Assembly: GCA_947463165.1 (NCBI GenBank)
Contig: CANHSW010000006.1
Span: 1 to 21,359, forward strand
Origin: Cyanobacteriota bacterium
Lineage (GTDB): Bacteria; Cyanobacteriota; Cyanobacteriia; PCC-6307; Cyanobiaceae
Length of the DNA: 21,359 nt
Direction: 5' to 3'
Shown here piece after piece: positions 7,910-14,918 of this stretch (its first letter is position 1; every line of letters starts with the position of its first letter). The notes beneath the pieces are model-generated. The model did no database searches and was not told the origin of the DNA. It worked only from the letters and a program-made list of their open reading frames with translations. A program made the position numbers and the translations under genes.

Positions 7910-9001
7910 ATGCTTAAAGCCGGAATCGTGGGGCTGCCCAACGTGGGCAAGTCCACCCTGTTCAATGCCCTGGTGGCCAACGCCCAAGCGGAGGCGGCCA
8001 ACTATCCCTTCTGCACCATCGAGCCCAACTCCGGGGTGGTGGCGGTGCCAGACCCGCGCCTGAACCAGCTGGCCGAGCTGAGCGGCAGCCGCGAGTTGAT
8101 CCCCACCAGGGTGGAGTTCGTGGACATTGCCGGCCTGGTGGCGGGCGCCAGCCAGGGGGAGGGTCTGGGGAACAAATTCCTGGCCAACATCCGCGAGGTG
8201 GACGCCATCGTGCATGTGGTGCGCTGCTTTGACAACGACGACGTGATCCACGTGTCGGGTTCGGTGGGGCCGGCCAGGGACGCCGAGGTGATCAACCTGG
8301 AACTGGCGCTGGCCGATCTGGCCCAGGTGGAGAAGCGGCGCGAGCGGATCAAAAAACAGCTGCGCACCAGCAGGGAGGCCCAGCTGGAAGACACGCTGCT
8401 GGAACGCATCCAGGCCCAATTGGATGCCGGCGGTGCCGTGCGCTCCCTAGGGCTCAGCGATGAGGAGGCCGATCTGGTGAAACCGCTCGGCCTACTCACC
8501 GCCAAGCCAATAATTTATGCCACCAATGTGAGCGAAGACGACCTGGCCAGCGGCAATAGCTACGTGGAAGCGGTGCAGAAACTGGCCGCCCAGGAGGGGG
8601 CAGAAACCGTGCTCATCTCCGCCCAGGTGGAGGCCGAATTAATCGAGCTGCCTGAAGCGGATCGGCTGGAGTTTCTAGAGGGCCTAGGGGTGGAGGAAGG
8701 GGGTCTGCAGGGCCTGATTCGCGCCACCTATCGACTGCTGGGCCTACGCACCTATTTCACCACTGGCCCCAAGGAAACCCGCGCCTGGACGATCAATGCA
8801 GGCATGAGCGCCCCCCAGGCGGCAGGGGTAATCCACACCGATTTCGAGCGGGGCTTCATCCGCGCCCAAACGATCGGCTACAGCCAACTACTGGAGGCCG
8901 GCTCCCTGGTGGAGGCCCGCAACAAGGGCTGGCTGCGCAGCGAGGGCAAAGAATATGTGGTGCAAGAGGGGGATGTGATGGAATTTTTGTTTAACGTTTA
9001 A
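7910..9001 (+). CDS. ychF: Redox-regulated ATPase/GTPase YchF (Obg family)
   Basis: A universally conserved P-loop NTPase of the Obg subfamily that binds ribosomes and prefers ATP. The 363-residue product has the standard length. The P-loop is GLPNVGKST (8-16), followed by NYPFCTIEPNSGVV, the G3 motif VDIAGLVAGASQGEGLGNKFL and REVDAIVHVVRCF. The nucleotide-specificity motif reads ATNVSEDD, the non-canonical NxxE form that explains relaxed base specificity in this family. A coiled-coil insert (about 125-180) and a C-terminal TGS domain (FIRAQTIGY to MEFLFNV) complete it. The ATG at 7910 gives MLKAGIVGLPN, the expected start. Confidence 0.97.
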   Translation: MLKAGIVGLPNVGKSTLFNALVANAQAEAANYPFCTIEPNSGVVAVPDPRLNQLAELSGSRELIPTRVEFVDIAGLVAGASQGEGLGNKFLANIREVDAIVHVVRCFDNDDVIHVSGSVGPARDAEVINLELALADLAQVEKRRERIKKQLRTSREAQLEDTLLERIQAQLDAGGAVRSLGLSDEEADLVKPLGLLTAKPIIYATNVSEDDLASGNSYVEAVQKLAAQEGAETVLISAQVEAELIELPEADRLEFLEGLGVEEGGLQGLIRATYRLLGLRTYFTTGPKETRAWTINAGMSAPQAAGVIHTDFERGFIRAQTIGYSQLLEAGSLVEARNKGWLRSEGKEYVVQEGDVMEFLFNV

Positions 9002-9268
9002 CGCCACCACTTACAATTCCGCCACTTAAGCAGGGAATCTCAGGAAGATCGCCATCGGTGGCCCAGCCAATCGACAACCCCTTTACCACTTCTGCCCAGC
9101 CAATTACCTGATACTTATGCCTAGTCAATTGCCTGCCACTTGCTAGTCGATTGCCTAATGCTGACTTTTTCATGAGAACAGCGCTGCAGAAGCTGGGAGT
9201 CCCGCCATCCCCAAAGTGATGGGATAGGAAAGGGTGATGTGGGCGGTTCAGCTATAAAATTTTGATCT

Positions 9269-9529
9269 CTACTCTGCCGGCTGGGGCTTGATGGCGGCTA
9301 GGGCGGTTTCAATCATCGCAGCCGTCACTGGAATCGTTTCCAGTTCGTCGGCGTTATCTAGAAAAGCATCAAAGGAGCCATAGCGGCGCAGACAGGGAGC
9401 GCCGGCGGCACAGGCCTCCTCCCAGCTGGCTACTTCTGGCGCCACGGCGGCATAGGCCTCCAGGGCTTCGCCCAGATCACCGCCATCGCCGATCGCTTCG
9501 CCCTGCCAGATCACCTCAAAAAAAGCCAA
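9269..9529 (-). CDS. Small acidic hypothetical protein
   Basis: I do not recognise a family. The 86-residue product is soluble-looking, acidic and Ala-rich, with no transmembrane helix or signal peptide. Two cysteines lie at EEACAAGAPCLRR. The start is a TTG at 9529; a GAGG about six bases upstream is a plausible Shine-Dalgarno sequence, and stop codons close the frame just upstream. A GTG at 9514 is the next possible start. Its codon pattern and composition resemble the GC-rich core genes rather than the RTX genes. It stands alone, divergent from the first RTX gene, and is probably a lineage-restricted cyanobacterial protein. Confidence 0.6.
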   Translation of the reverse strand: MAFFEVIWQGEAIGDGGDLGEALEAYAAVAPEVASWEEACAAGAPCLRRYGSFDAFLDNADELETIPVTAAMIETALAAIKPQPAE

Positions 9530-9710
9530 GGGAAGCCTCGATCATTAAGCCGATTCTAGGGCGATGCCATCAGCCAGCTATTGATTACTGGAAAACGCCC
9601 CACTGGTCAGCGCAGACCAGAGCGGCAGTTACCAGGCCAACTACAACGGCCACCACTTACCAGCCAAGCAACCCATCAAACTGCGGCTAACACAACAGGG
9701 GCAATGCACC
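9530..9710. other. Non-coding stretch upstream of the first RTX region
   Basis: No gene is supported here. It holds one perfect hairpin (CTGGTC AGCGCA GACCAG, 9603-9620) without a T tract and several CCACTTACCAG-like words. Together with the regulatory block at 9711-9850 it makes up the 321-base gap between the small hypothetical gene and the first RTX gene. Confidence 0.6.
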
Positions 9711-9758
9711 TGTCACCTAAATGACAAGTATTTGTCGACAAAAAGACAAGCCATTGTC
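9711..9758. promoter_or_regulatory. Cluster of TTGTC/GACAA half-sites upstream of RTX gene 1 (putative operator)
   Basis: Three inverted repeats sit close together: TGTCACCTAAATGACA (9711-9726), the perfect palindrome TTTGTCGACAAA (9731-9742), and GACAA GCCA TTGTC (9745-9758). In all, about six TGTC/GACA half-sites lie within 48 bases. The first element is conserved at 14 of 16 positions upstream of the second RTX gene. This looks like a binding array for a dimeric regulator; the regulator is unknown. Confidence 0.5.
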
Positions 9759-9791
9759 GTCCAAAACACTCAAAGATCCAGCTCGATCCCC

Positions 9792-9797
9792 TACTCT
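9792..9797 (+). promoter_or_regulatory. Candidate -10 element of RTX gene 1
   Basis: TACTCT lies 59 bases before the start codon in a block (CTACTCTTAAGTTGTG) that is also present before RTX gene 2 as CTAGTCTTTAACTGTG. The word CACTCAAA occurs upstream of both, but at different spacing, so no -35 is assigned. The support is conservation between paralogues only. Confidence 0.3.
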
Positions 9798-9836
9798 TAA
9801 GTTGTGGATGACAAAGGTCATTCCATCCCATTCAAC

Positions 9837-9841
9837 AGGAG
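9837..9841 (+). promoter_or_regulatory. Strong Shine-Dalgarno site of RTX gene 1
   Basis: AGGAG inside AACAGGAG, nine bases before the ATG at 9851. The same sequence and spacing occur before the second RTX gene, and no comparable site precedes most other genes of the window. It fixes the start codon. Confidence 0.8.
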
Positions 9842-9850
9842 ATTTCAGCC

Positions 9851-11698
9851 ATGCCTACTGGCACACCAGGATCCGACGTAATTACCGGAACCATCTTCGA
9901 TGAAATTTATCTAGGCCTCGCAGGTAATGACACATTAAAAGGTAGCGCAGGGTTTGACACCCTGGACGGCGGCTTGGGTTCCGATGTCGCTGATTACAGC
10001 TCCATCGGCACAGTTGTCACCCTCGGGGCCTTCGGTGTTCTCCAAAAGGGCGCCTTCACCGACAGGCTAATCAGCATCGAAAAGATAGTTGGCAGCAGCC
10101 TGCTGGGGGACACCGTCGATCTAAGCGGGACCATCGCACCAGCAACCAACACCACCGCCAATCTCGCCAGTGGGTTGATCAGCATCAATGGCCCCGGCGG
10201 CGTGCTGATCGTCAACGGTGTACCACTGAGTTTCAACGTCAGCCAGTTTGAGAACGTAATCGGCAGCAACTTCAATGACACCATCACCGGCAACGGCAGC
10301 AACAACATCCTTAATGGCGGTGCCGGTGCCGACATCCTGGCAGGTGGATTAGGCGATGACACCTATGTAGTTGACAACATTGGCGATGTAGTAACAGAAG
10401 CTGCCGCCGCAGGCATCGATACCGTTCAGAGCTCCATCACCTATGCATTGGGTGCCAATCTGGAGAATCTAACCCTCACCGGTGTTGCCGCCATTAATGG
10501 CACAGGGAACACTCTAAACAACGTCATCACAGGGAACGGAGCCAACAACATCCTTGATGGCGGCGCCGGCGCCGACATCTTGAATGGTGGATTAGGCAAC
10601 GACACCTATGTGGTTGACAACATTGGAGATATAGTAACAGAAGCTGCCGGTGCAGGCACCGATACGGTTCAGAGCTCCATCAGCTATACATTGGGTGTCA
10701 ATCTGGAGAATCTAACCCTCACCGGTGCTGCCGCCATCAATGGTACGGGGAACACTCTAAACAACATCATCACGGGGAACACGGGCAGCAACATCCTTGA
10801 TGGCGGTGCCGGTGCCGACATCTTGGCAGGTGGATTAGGCGATGACACCTATGTGGTTGACAACATTGGAGATGTAGTAACAGAAGCTGCCGCCGCAGGC
10901 ATCGATACGGTTCAAAGCTCCATCACCTATACATTGGGTGCCAACCTGGAGAATCTAACCCTCACCGGTGCTGCCGCCATCAATGGCGTGGGCAACAGCC
11001 TGGACAACATCATCACGGGGAACACGGCCAATAACATTCTCAGCGGGGGTGATGGCAACGACGTACTTAATGGCGGAGCCGGTGCCGACAACTTGATAGG
11101 TGGATTAGGCAACGACATCTATGTGGTTGATAACATTGGTGATGTAGTATCAGAAGCTGCCGGCGCAGGCACCGATACGGTTCAGAGCTCTATCACCTAT
11201 ACATTGGGTGCAAACCTGGAGAATCTAACCCTCACCGGTGCCGCCACCATCAATGGTATAGGCAACGACCTTAACAACATAATCCAGGGGAACGCTGCCA
11301 ATAACACCCTCACTGGCGGTCTAGGCAGCGACACCTTGACCGGCGGCAATGGCAACGATACATTCGTATATGGCTCTATTGCGGACTCTGCATTTGGACT
11401 ATTCAATCAAGATACGATTACCGGATTCCAGCTTGGCGGCATATTTGGTACAGACAGGATAGACTTGAGCGCCATTGATGCCAACTTATCCGCCGCCGGC
11501 AATCAATTCTTCACCTTCATAGGCTTAATTGGCGGCATCATTGGCAACCCCGTATTTTCAAATGTAGGACAACTGGGCTACCAAGTGAGTGGGGGAAATC
11601 TGTTCCTATACGGCAACGTGGATGCAAACCCGAACGCGGATTTTGCGCTACAACTGTCGGGCCTGGCCAGCATTACCGCCGCCAATATCACCCTCTAA
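9851..11698 (+). CDS. RTX beta-roll calcium-binding protein with serralysin-like C-terminus (paralogue 1)
   Basis: A 615-residue, very acidic, Gly/Asn/Asp/Thr-rich protein with no Cys, His or Trp and only five Lys/Arg. Residues 1-48 hold RTX-like blocks ([17 protein letters not shown]). Residues 145-477 are four modules of 81, 81, 81 and 90 residues, each with [17 protein letters not shown] nonapeptides and then a [11 protein letters not shown] segment. The C-terminal part (about 478-615) has [23 protein letters not shown] and GQLGYQV, resembling the Peptidase_M10 serralysin C-terminal domain, and a hydrophobic end ([10 protein letters not shown]). There is no N-terminal signal peptide, so export through a type I system using the C-terminal signal is inferred. 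No HExxH motif or other catalytic domain is present, which suggests a surface or matrix protein. Confidence 0.88.
   Translation: MPTGTPGSDVITGTIFDEIYLGLAGNDTLKGSAGFDTLDGGLGSDVADYSSIGTVVTLGAFGVLQKGAFTDRLISIEKIVGSSLLGDTVDLSGTIAPATNTTANLASGLISINGPGGVLIVNGVPLSFNVSQFENVIGSNFNDTITGNGSNNILNGGAGADILAGGLGDDTYVVDNIGDVVTEAAAAGIDTVQSSITYALGANLENLTLTGVAAINGTGNTLNNVITGNGANNILDGGAGADILNGGLGNDTYVVDNIGDIVTEAAGAGTDTVQSSISYTLGVNLENLTLTGAAAINGTGNTLNNIITGNTGSNILDGGAGADILAGGLGDDTYVVDNIGDVVTEAAAAGIDTVQSSITYTLGANLENLTLTGAAAINGVGNSLDNIITGNTANNILSGGDGNDVLNGGAGADNLIGGLGNDIYVVDNIGDVVSEAAGAGTDTVQSSITYTLGANLENLTLTGAATINGIGNDLNNIIQGNAANNTLTGGLGSDTLTGGNGNDTFVYGSIADSAFGLFNQDTITGFQLGGIFGTDRIDLSAIDANLSAAGNQFFTFIGLIGGIIGNPVFSNVGQLGYQVSGGNLFLYGNVDANPNADFALQLSGLASITAANITL
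10283..11281 (+). repeat. Four in-frame RTX modules of 243/270 bp (paralogue 1)
   Basis: Modules start at 10283, 10526, 10769 and 11012, each beginning with Ile-Thr-Gly-Asn. The first three are 243 bases; the fourth is 270 because it carries one extra nonapeptide (SGGDGNDVL). Modules 1 and 3 share [11 protein letters not shown] and AAAAGID, while modules 2 and 4 share GGLGND and AAGAGTD, an alternating A-B-A-B pattern. Confidence 0.85.
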
Positions 11699-11705
11699 TT
11701 AGGAC

Positions 11706-11725
11706 GGGCCTGTTAGGTCAGGCCC
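11706..11725 (+). terminator. Hairpin after RTX gene 1 (possible terminator)
   Basis: Perfect 7-base arms GGGCCTG and CAGGCCC with a TTAGGT loop, seven bases after the stop codon. No T tract follows, so it may be a 3' end-stabilising hairpin rather than a true intrinsic terminator. A less perfect version occupies the same place after RTX gene 2. Confidence 0.45.
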
Positions 11726-11737
11726 ATAGCCAGACAA

Positions 11738-11815
11738 TCAGATCGCAGGTTTGGCCAATACCTCTTCGTAGCCGGTGCAGCGTCGCTTATCTAGGTCTTC
11801 CAGCTAGCGGCGCTC
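11738..11815 (-). pseudogene. Decayed 3' fragment of dnaG left by the RTX duplication
   Basis: On the minus strand this stretch aligns without gaps to the last codons of dnaG (14919-14996). The primase end ERRYLEDLDKRRRAGYEEV is read here as ERR-stop-LEDLDKRRCTGYEEV, followed by LAKPAI and the original TGA. The Tyr codon TAC has become TAG. With no 5' part, promoter or start, it cannot make primase. It marks the right-hand boundary of the duplicated unit. Confidence 0.88.
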
Positions 11816-11850
11816 CCAGCGGCACCTACCACAACAAGCACCATCGCATA

Positions 11851-11930
11851 TGTCATCTAAACGACATACACATGTCGCGCAAAAAACAAGCACATACCAG
11901 CAAGAAAGGGTGGTCACGTGAATAATTGTC
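11851..11930. promoter_or_regulatory. TGTC/GACA half-site region upstream of RTX gene 2 (putative operator)
   Basis: TGTCATCTAAACGACA (11851-11866) matches the first element upstream of RTX gene 1 at 14 of 16 positions, keeping the TGTC/GACA arms. ATGTCG follows at about 11872 and another TTGTC at 11926-11930. The central palindrome of copy 1 (TTTGTCGACAAA) is broken here, so the two genes may respond differently to a shared regulator. Confidence 0.45.
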
Positions 11931-11963
11931 ACTCAAAATACCAAAAAGCCTGGTCTGCAACCC

Positions 11964-11969
11964 TAGTCT
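11964..11969 (+). promoter_or_regulatory. Candidate -10 element of RTX gene 2
   Basis: TAGTCT lies 63 bases before the ATG, in the block CTAGTCTTTAACTGTG that is conserved with the region before RTX gene 1. The assignment rests on that comparison only. Confidence 0.28.
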
Positions 11970-12012
11970 TTAACTGTGAATGGGAAAACTCATTCATCCC
12001 AATCCATTTAAC

Positions 12013-12017
12013 AGGAG
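12013..12017 (+). promoter_or_regulatory. Strong Shine-Dalgarno site of RTX gene 2
   Basis: AGGAG within AACAGGAG, nine bases before the ATG at 12027, with the same sequence and spacing as in RTX gene 1. Confidence 0.8.
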
Positions 12018-12026
12018 TCTTCGACC

Positions 12027-14789
12027 ATGGCTACTGGCACACCAGGACCGGACATCATTTCCGGAAGCGGCATAAATGAATTTTATCTTGGCCTCGCAGG
12101 CGACGACACATTAAAAGGCAGCCTAGGGTTTGACACCTTAGACGGTGGCAGCGGTTTAGATGTTGCCGATTACAGCTCCATCGGCTCAGTTGTCACCCTC
12201 GGAGCCTTCTTCCGTACGCTCAAAAAGGGCATCTACAGCGACAACCTAATCAGCATCGAAACAGTAGTTGGCAGCAGCCTACAGGGCGACGTAGTCGATC
12301 ACTCCGGCGCAATCTCAGGCGGCGGCCTAACAGTAACTGGCACTAATACTAATCTGACCACGGGGGTGGCAACAGTGAACGGCAGCCCCGCTCCACTGCC
12401 ACAACAAATTAAGATTCGACAATTTGAGCACGTAATTGGCAGTATATACAATGATACTATCACCGGAAACGACAGCAACAACAGCCTCAATGGCGGAGCC
12501 GGTGCCGACACCATGGCAGGTGGATTAGGCGACGACACCTATGTGGTCGATAACGCTGGCGATATAGTTACTGAAGCTGCCGCCGCAGGCACCGATACAG
12601 TTGCGAGTTCCATCACCTATACATTGGGTGCAAACCTAGAGAATCTGACCCTCACCGGTTCAGCCGCCATCAATGGCACTGGTAACAGCCTGGACAATAT
12701 CCTCAAGGGGAACGCTGCCATAAACATCCTCAGGGGCGGTGATGGTAACGACACGCTGGATGGCGAGGCCGGTGCAGACAACTTGGCCGGTGGATTAGGC
12801 AACGACACCTATGTGGTTGACAACACTGGCGATGTAGTCACTGAAGCTGCCGCTGCAGGCACCGATACAGTTGAGAGCTCCATCACCTATACATTGGGTG
12901 TCAACCTTGAGAATCTGACCCTAACTGGTGTTGACGCCATCAATGGCGTGGGTAACACTCTAAGCAACATCCTCAAGGGTAACGGGGCCAACAACAGACT
13001 TGATGGCGGCGCCGGCGCAGACAACATGGCAGGTGGATTAGGCAACGACACCTATGTGGTCGATAACACTGGCGATGTAGTCACTGAAGCCGCCGCTGCA
13101 GGCACCGATACAGTCGAGAGCTCCATCACATATACATTGGGCGCCAACTTAGAGTATCTAGTCCTTACAGGTTCTGCCGCTATCGATGGAAAAGGTAATG
13201 CCCTTAGCAATTACCTTCAGGGGAACGGGGCCAACAACGTTCTCGATGGCGATGCCGGTGCTGACTACATGGTAGGTGGATTGGGTAACGATACTTATGT
13301 GGTCGACAATACTGGAGATCAAACGATAGAAGTCCTTGGCGCAGGCACCGATACAGTTCAGTCCTCCGTATCTTATACCCTGGCCGCCAACCTGGAGAAC
13401 ATTATTCTCACCGGTACCGCCGCAATCAATGGCAGTGGAAACGAACTTAACAATATAATCCAGGGGAATGGAGCAAGCAATATCCTCGATGGCGGCGCCG
13501 GTGCAGACAACATGGCAGGGGGATTAGGCGACGACACCTATGTAGTTGACAACAATTTTGATATCGTTACGGAAGCTGCTAACGCAGGCAACGATACGGT
13601 TCGGTCATTTATTTCCTATATATTGGGTGCAAATCTGGAAAATTTAAGCCTAATAGGTAGTGAGGCAATCAATGGAACGGGCAACTCCCTTGGCAACATT
13701 CTTACGGGGAACGGAGCCAGCAACGTCCTCGATGGCGGCGCCGGTGCAGACAACATGGCGGCTGGATTTGGCGACGACACCTATGTGGTCGACAACGCTG
13801 GCGATTTAGTGACAGAAGTTGCGGGGTATGGCAATGATACGGTTCGCTCCTCGATCACCTATACCTTGGCTGTCAACCTGGAGAATCTGATCCTCACAGG
13901 TACTGGCGCGATCAATGGCACGGGCAACGCCCTTGACAACATCCTCACGGGGAACACAGCCAATAACGTCCTCGCAGGTGGATTCGGCAACGATACCTAT
14001 ATAGTCAACAATATTGGCGACGTCACCATAGAAGTTGCCGCTGCGGGTATAGACACTGTTCAATCCTCAGTCACCTACAGCCTGGCTGCCAACCTAGAGA
14101 ATCTGACCCTCACAGGTGCTGTCGCGATCAATGGCACGGGCAATACACTTGACAATATAATCACGGGAAACATAGCCGACAACATCCTCAATGGCGGCGC
14201 AGGTGGTGACAATATGGCAGGAGGATTAGGCGATGACACCTATGTGGTCGATAACACTGGCGATGCAGTAACAGAAGCTGCTGCTGCTGGAAACGATACG
14301 ATTCAGAGCTCCATCACCTATACATTGGCTGCCAACCTGGAGAATCTGACCCTCACCGGTGCAGCCGCCATCAATGGCACTGGTAACAGCCTTAACAACA
14401 TAATCCAGGGGAACGGAGGAAACAACATTCTCACTGGCGGACTAGGCGGTGACATCCTGACCGGTGGCCTTGGCATCGATACATTCAAATACAATGCCCT
14501 GGCAGACTCTGGATTTGGAGCGCTCATTCGAGACACGATTACCGACTTCCTGCTTGGCACAGACAGGCTCGACCTGAGCGCCATCGATGCCAACTCAACC
14601 ACTACAGGCGATCAAGCCTTCACCTTTATAGGCACTGGTAATTATACAAATGCGGGGCAACTGCGCTACCAGGTAACCGGGGGTAATCTGTTCCTCTATG
14701 GCAACGTGGATGCAAACTTCGCCACCTCGGAGTTCGAGCTGCAGCTGTCGGGCCTGGCCAGCATTGCCGCAACCAATATCATCCTCTAG
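12027..14789 (+). CDS. RTX beta-roll calcium-binding protein with serralysin-like C-terminus (paralogue 2)
   Basis: A 920-residue paralogue of the preceding protein. The N-termini match closely ([33 protein letters not shown]), and so do the C-termini ([37 protein letters not shown]). Residues 145-792 are eight modules of mostly 81 residues; the second is 90 and the seventh 72, each differing by one nonapeptide. The GGxGxD-type repeats should bind Ca2+ and fold into beta-rolls outside the cell. Cys and Trp are absent. No signal peptide or enzyme motif is seen, so type I secretion and a structural or surface role are inferred. RTX-type surface proteins are known in marine Synechococcus (for example SwmA), but I cannot tell whether this is related beyond the repeats. 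Its base composition is less GC-rich than its neighbours'. Confidence 0.88.
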   Translation: MATGTPGPDIISGSGINEFYLGLAGDDTLKGSLGFDTLDGGSGLDVADYSSIGSVVTLGAFFRTLKKGIYSDNLISIETVVGSSLQGDVVDHSGAISGGGLTVTGTNTNLTTGVATVNGSPAPLPQQIKIRQFEHVIGSIYNDTITGNDSNNSLNGGAGADTMAGGLGDDTYVVDNAGDIVTEAAAAGTDTVASSITYTLGANLENLTLTGSAAINGTGNSLDNILKGNAAINILRGGDGNDTLDGEAGADNLAGGLGNDTYVVDNTGDVVTEAAAAGTDTVESSITYTLGVNLENLTLTGVDAINGVGNTLSNILKGNGANNRLDGGAGADNMAGGLGNDTYVVDNTGDVVTEAAAAGTDTVESSITYTLGANLEYLVLTGSAAIDGKGNALSNYLQGNGANNVLDGDAGADYMVGGLGNDTYVVDNTGDQTIEVLGAGTDTVQSSVSYTLAANLENIILTGTAAINGSGNELNNIIQGNGASNILDGGAGADNMAGGLGDDTYVVDNNFDIVTEAANAGNDTVRSFISYILGANLENLSLIGSEAINGTGNSLGNILTGNGASNVLDGGAGADNMAAGFGDDTYVVDNAGDLVTEVAGYGNDTVRSSITYTLAVNLENLILTGTGAINGTGNALDNILTGNTANNVLAGGFGNDTYIVNNIGDVTIEVAAAGIDTVQSSVTYSLAANLENLTLTGAVAINGTGNTLDNIITGNIADNILNGGAGGDNMAGGLGDDTYVVDNTGDAVTEAAAAGNDTIQSSITYTLAANLENLTLTGAAAINGTGNSLNNIIQGNGGNNILTGGLGGDILTGGLGIDTFKYNALADSGFGALIRDTITDFLLGTDRLDLSAIDANSTTTGDQAFTFIGTGNYTNAGQLRYQVTGGNLFLYGNVDANFATSEFELQLSGLASIAATNIIL
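12459..14402 (+). repeat. Eight in-frame RTX modules (paralogue 2)
   Basis: Module lengths in residues are 81, 90, 81, 81, 81, 81, 72, 81. All length changes are exactly one nonapeptide turn of the beta-roll. Modules 2 and 3 are the most alike: the stretch from [11 protein letters not shown] through [12 protein letters not shown] is identical in protein sequence. Modules 4 to 7 are the most divergent. Confidence 0.85.
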
Positions 14790-14796
14790 TTAAGGC

Positions 14797-14816
14797 GGGC
14801 CTATTAAGGCAGGCCT
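14797..14816 (+). terminator. Hairpin after RTX gene 2 (possible terminator)
   Basis: GGCCT and AGGCC arms inside GGGCCTATTAAGGCAGGCCT, seven bases after the stop codon, at the same place as the hairpin after RTX gene 1. No T tract follows. The gap up to dnaG (14817-14918) then carries GCCTGGC/GCCAGGC inverted words and two copies of CCAGGTAATGG (14854-14864, 14873-14883). Confidence 0.35.
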
Positions 14817-14918
14817 ATTGCCTGGCCCAGCAAGCTCCCCATGGTTTGCCAGGCCAGGTAATGGGCCCATAGCCAGGTAATGGTTTCATTGCCTGGCAAT
14901 TGATTTATGGCTAGGCAA

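Larger units (their letters stand above)
11699..12026. other. Spacer between the two RTX genes
   Basis: This 328-base stretch holds no intact gene. In order it contains a hairpin (11706-11725), a decayed dnaG 3' fragment (11738-11815), the duplication junction (about 11816-11830), and the regulatory region of the second RTX gene (from 11851). Confidence 0.8.

Noticed and set aside
8991..9173. 60-codon minus-strand frame after ychF
   Set aside because: It overlaps the ychF stop and has no recognisable motif. The region carries short repeated words, which suggests non-coding sequence.
11699..12026. Insertion sequence or integration event between the RTX genes
   Set aside because: No transposase, terminal inverted repeats or target-site duplication. 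The content is fully explained by the dnaG remnant and the duplicated upstream region.
10283..14402. Regular repeats as a CRISPR array
   Set aside because: The repeat unit is 243 bp, in frame, and codes for beta-roll modules; there are no short repeats with unique spacers and no cas genes.
9851..14789. RTX proteins as serralysin-type metalloproteases
   Set aside because: The C-terminal region resembles the Peptidase_M10 C-terminal domain, but neither protein has an HExxH zinc motif; protein 1 has no histidine at all.
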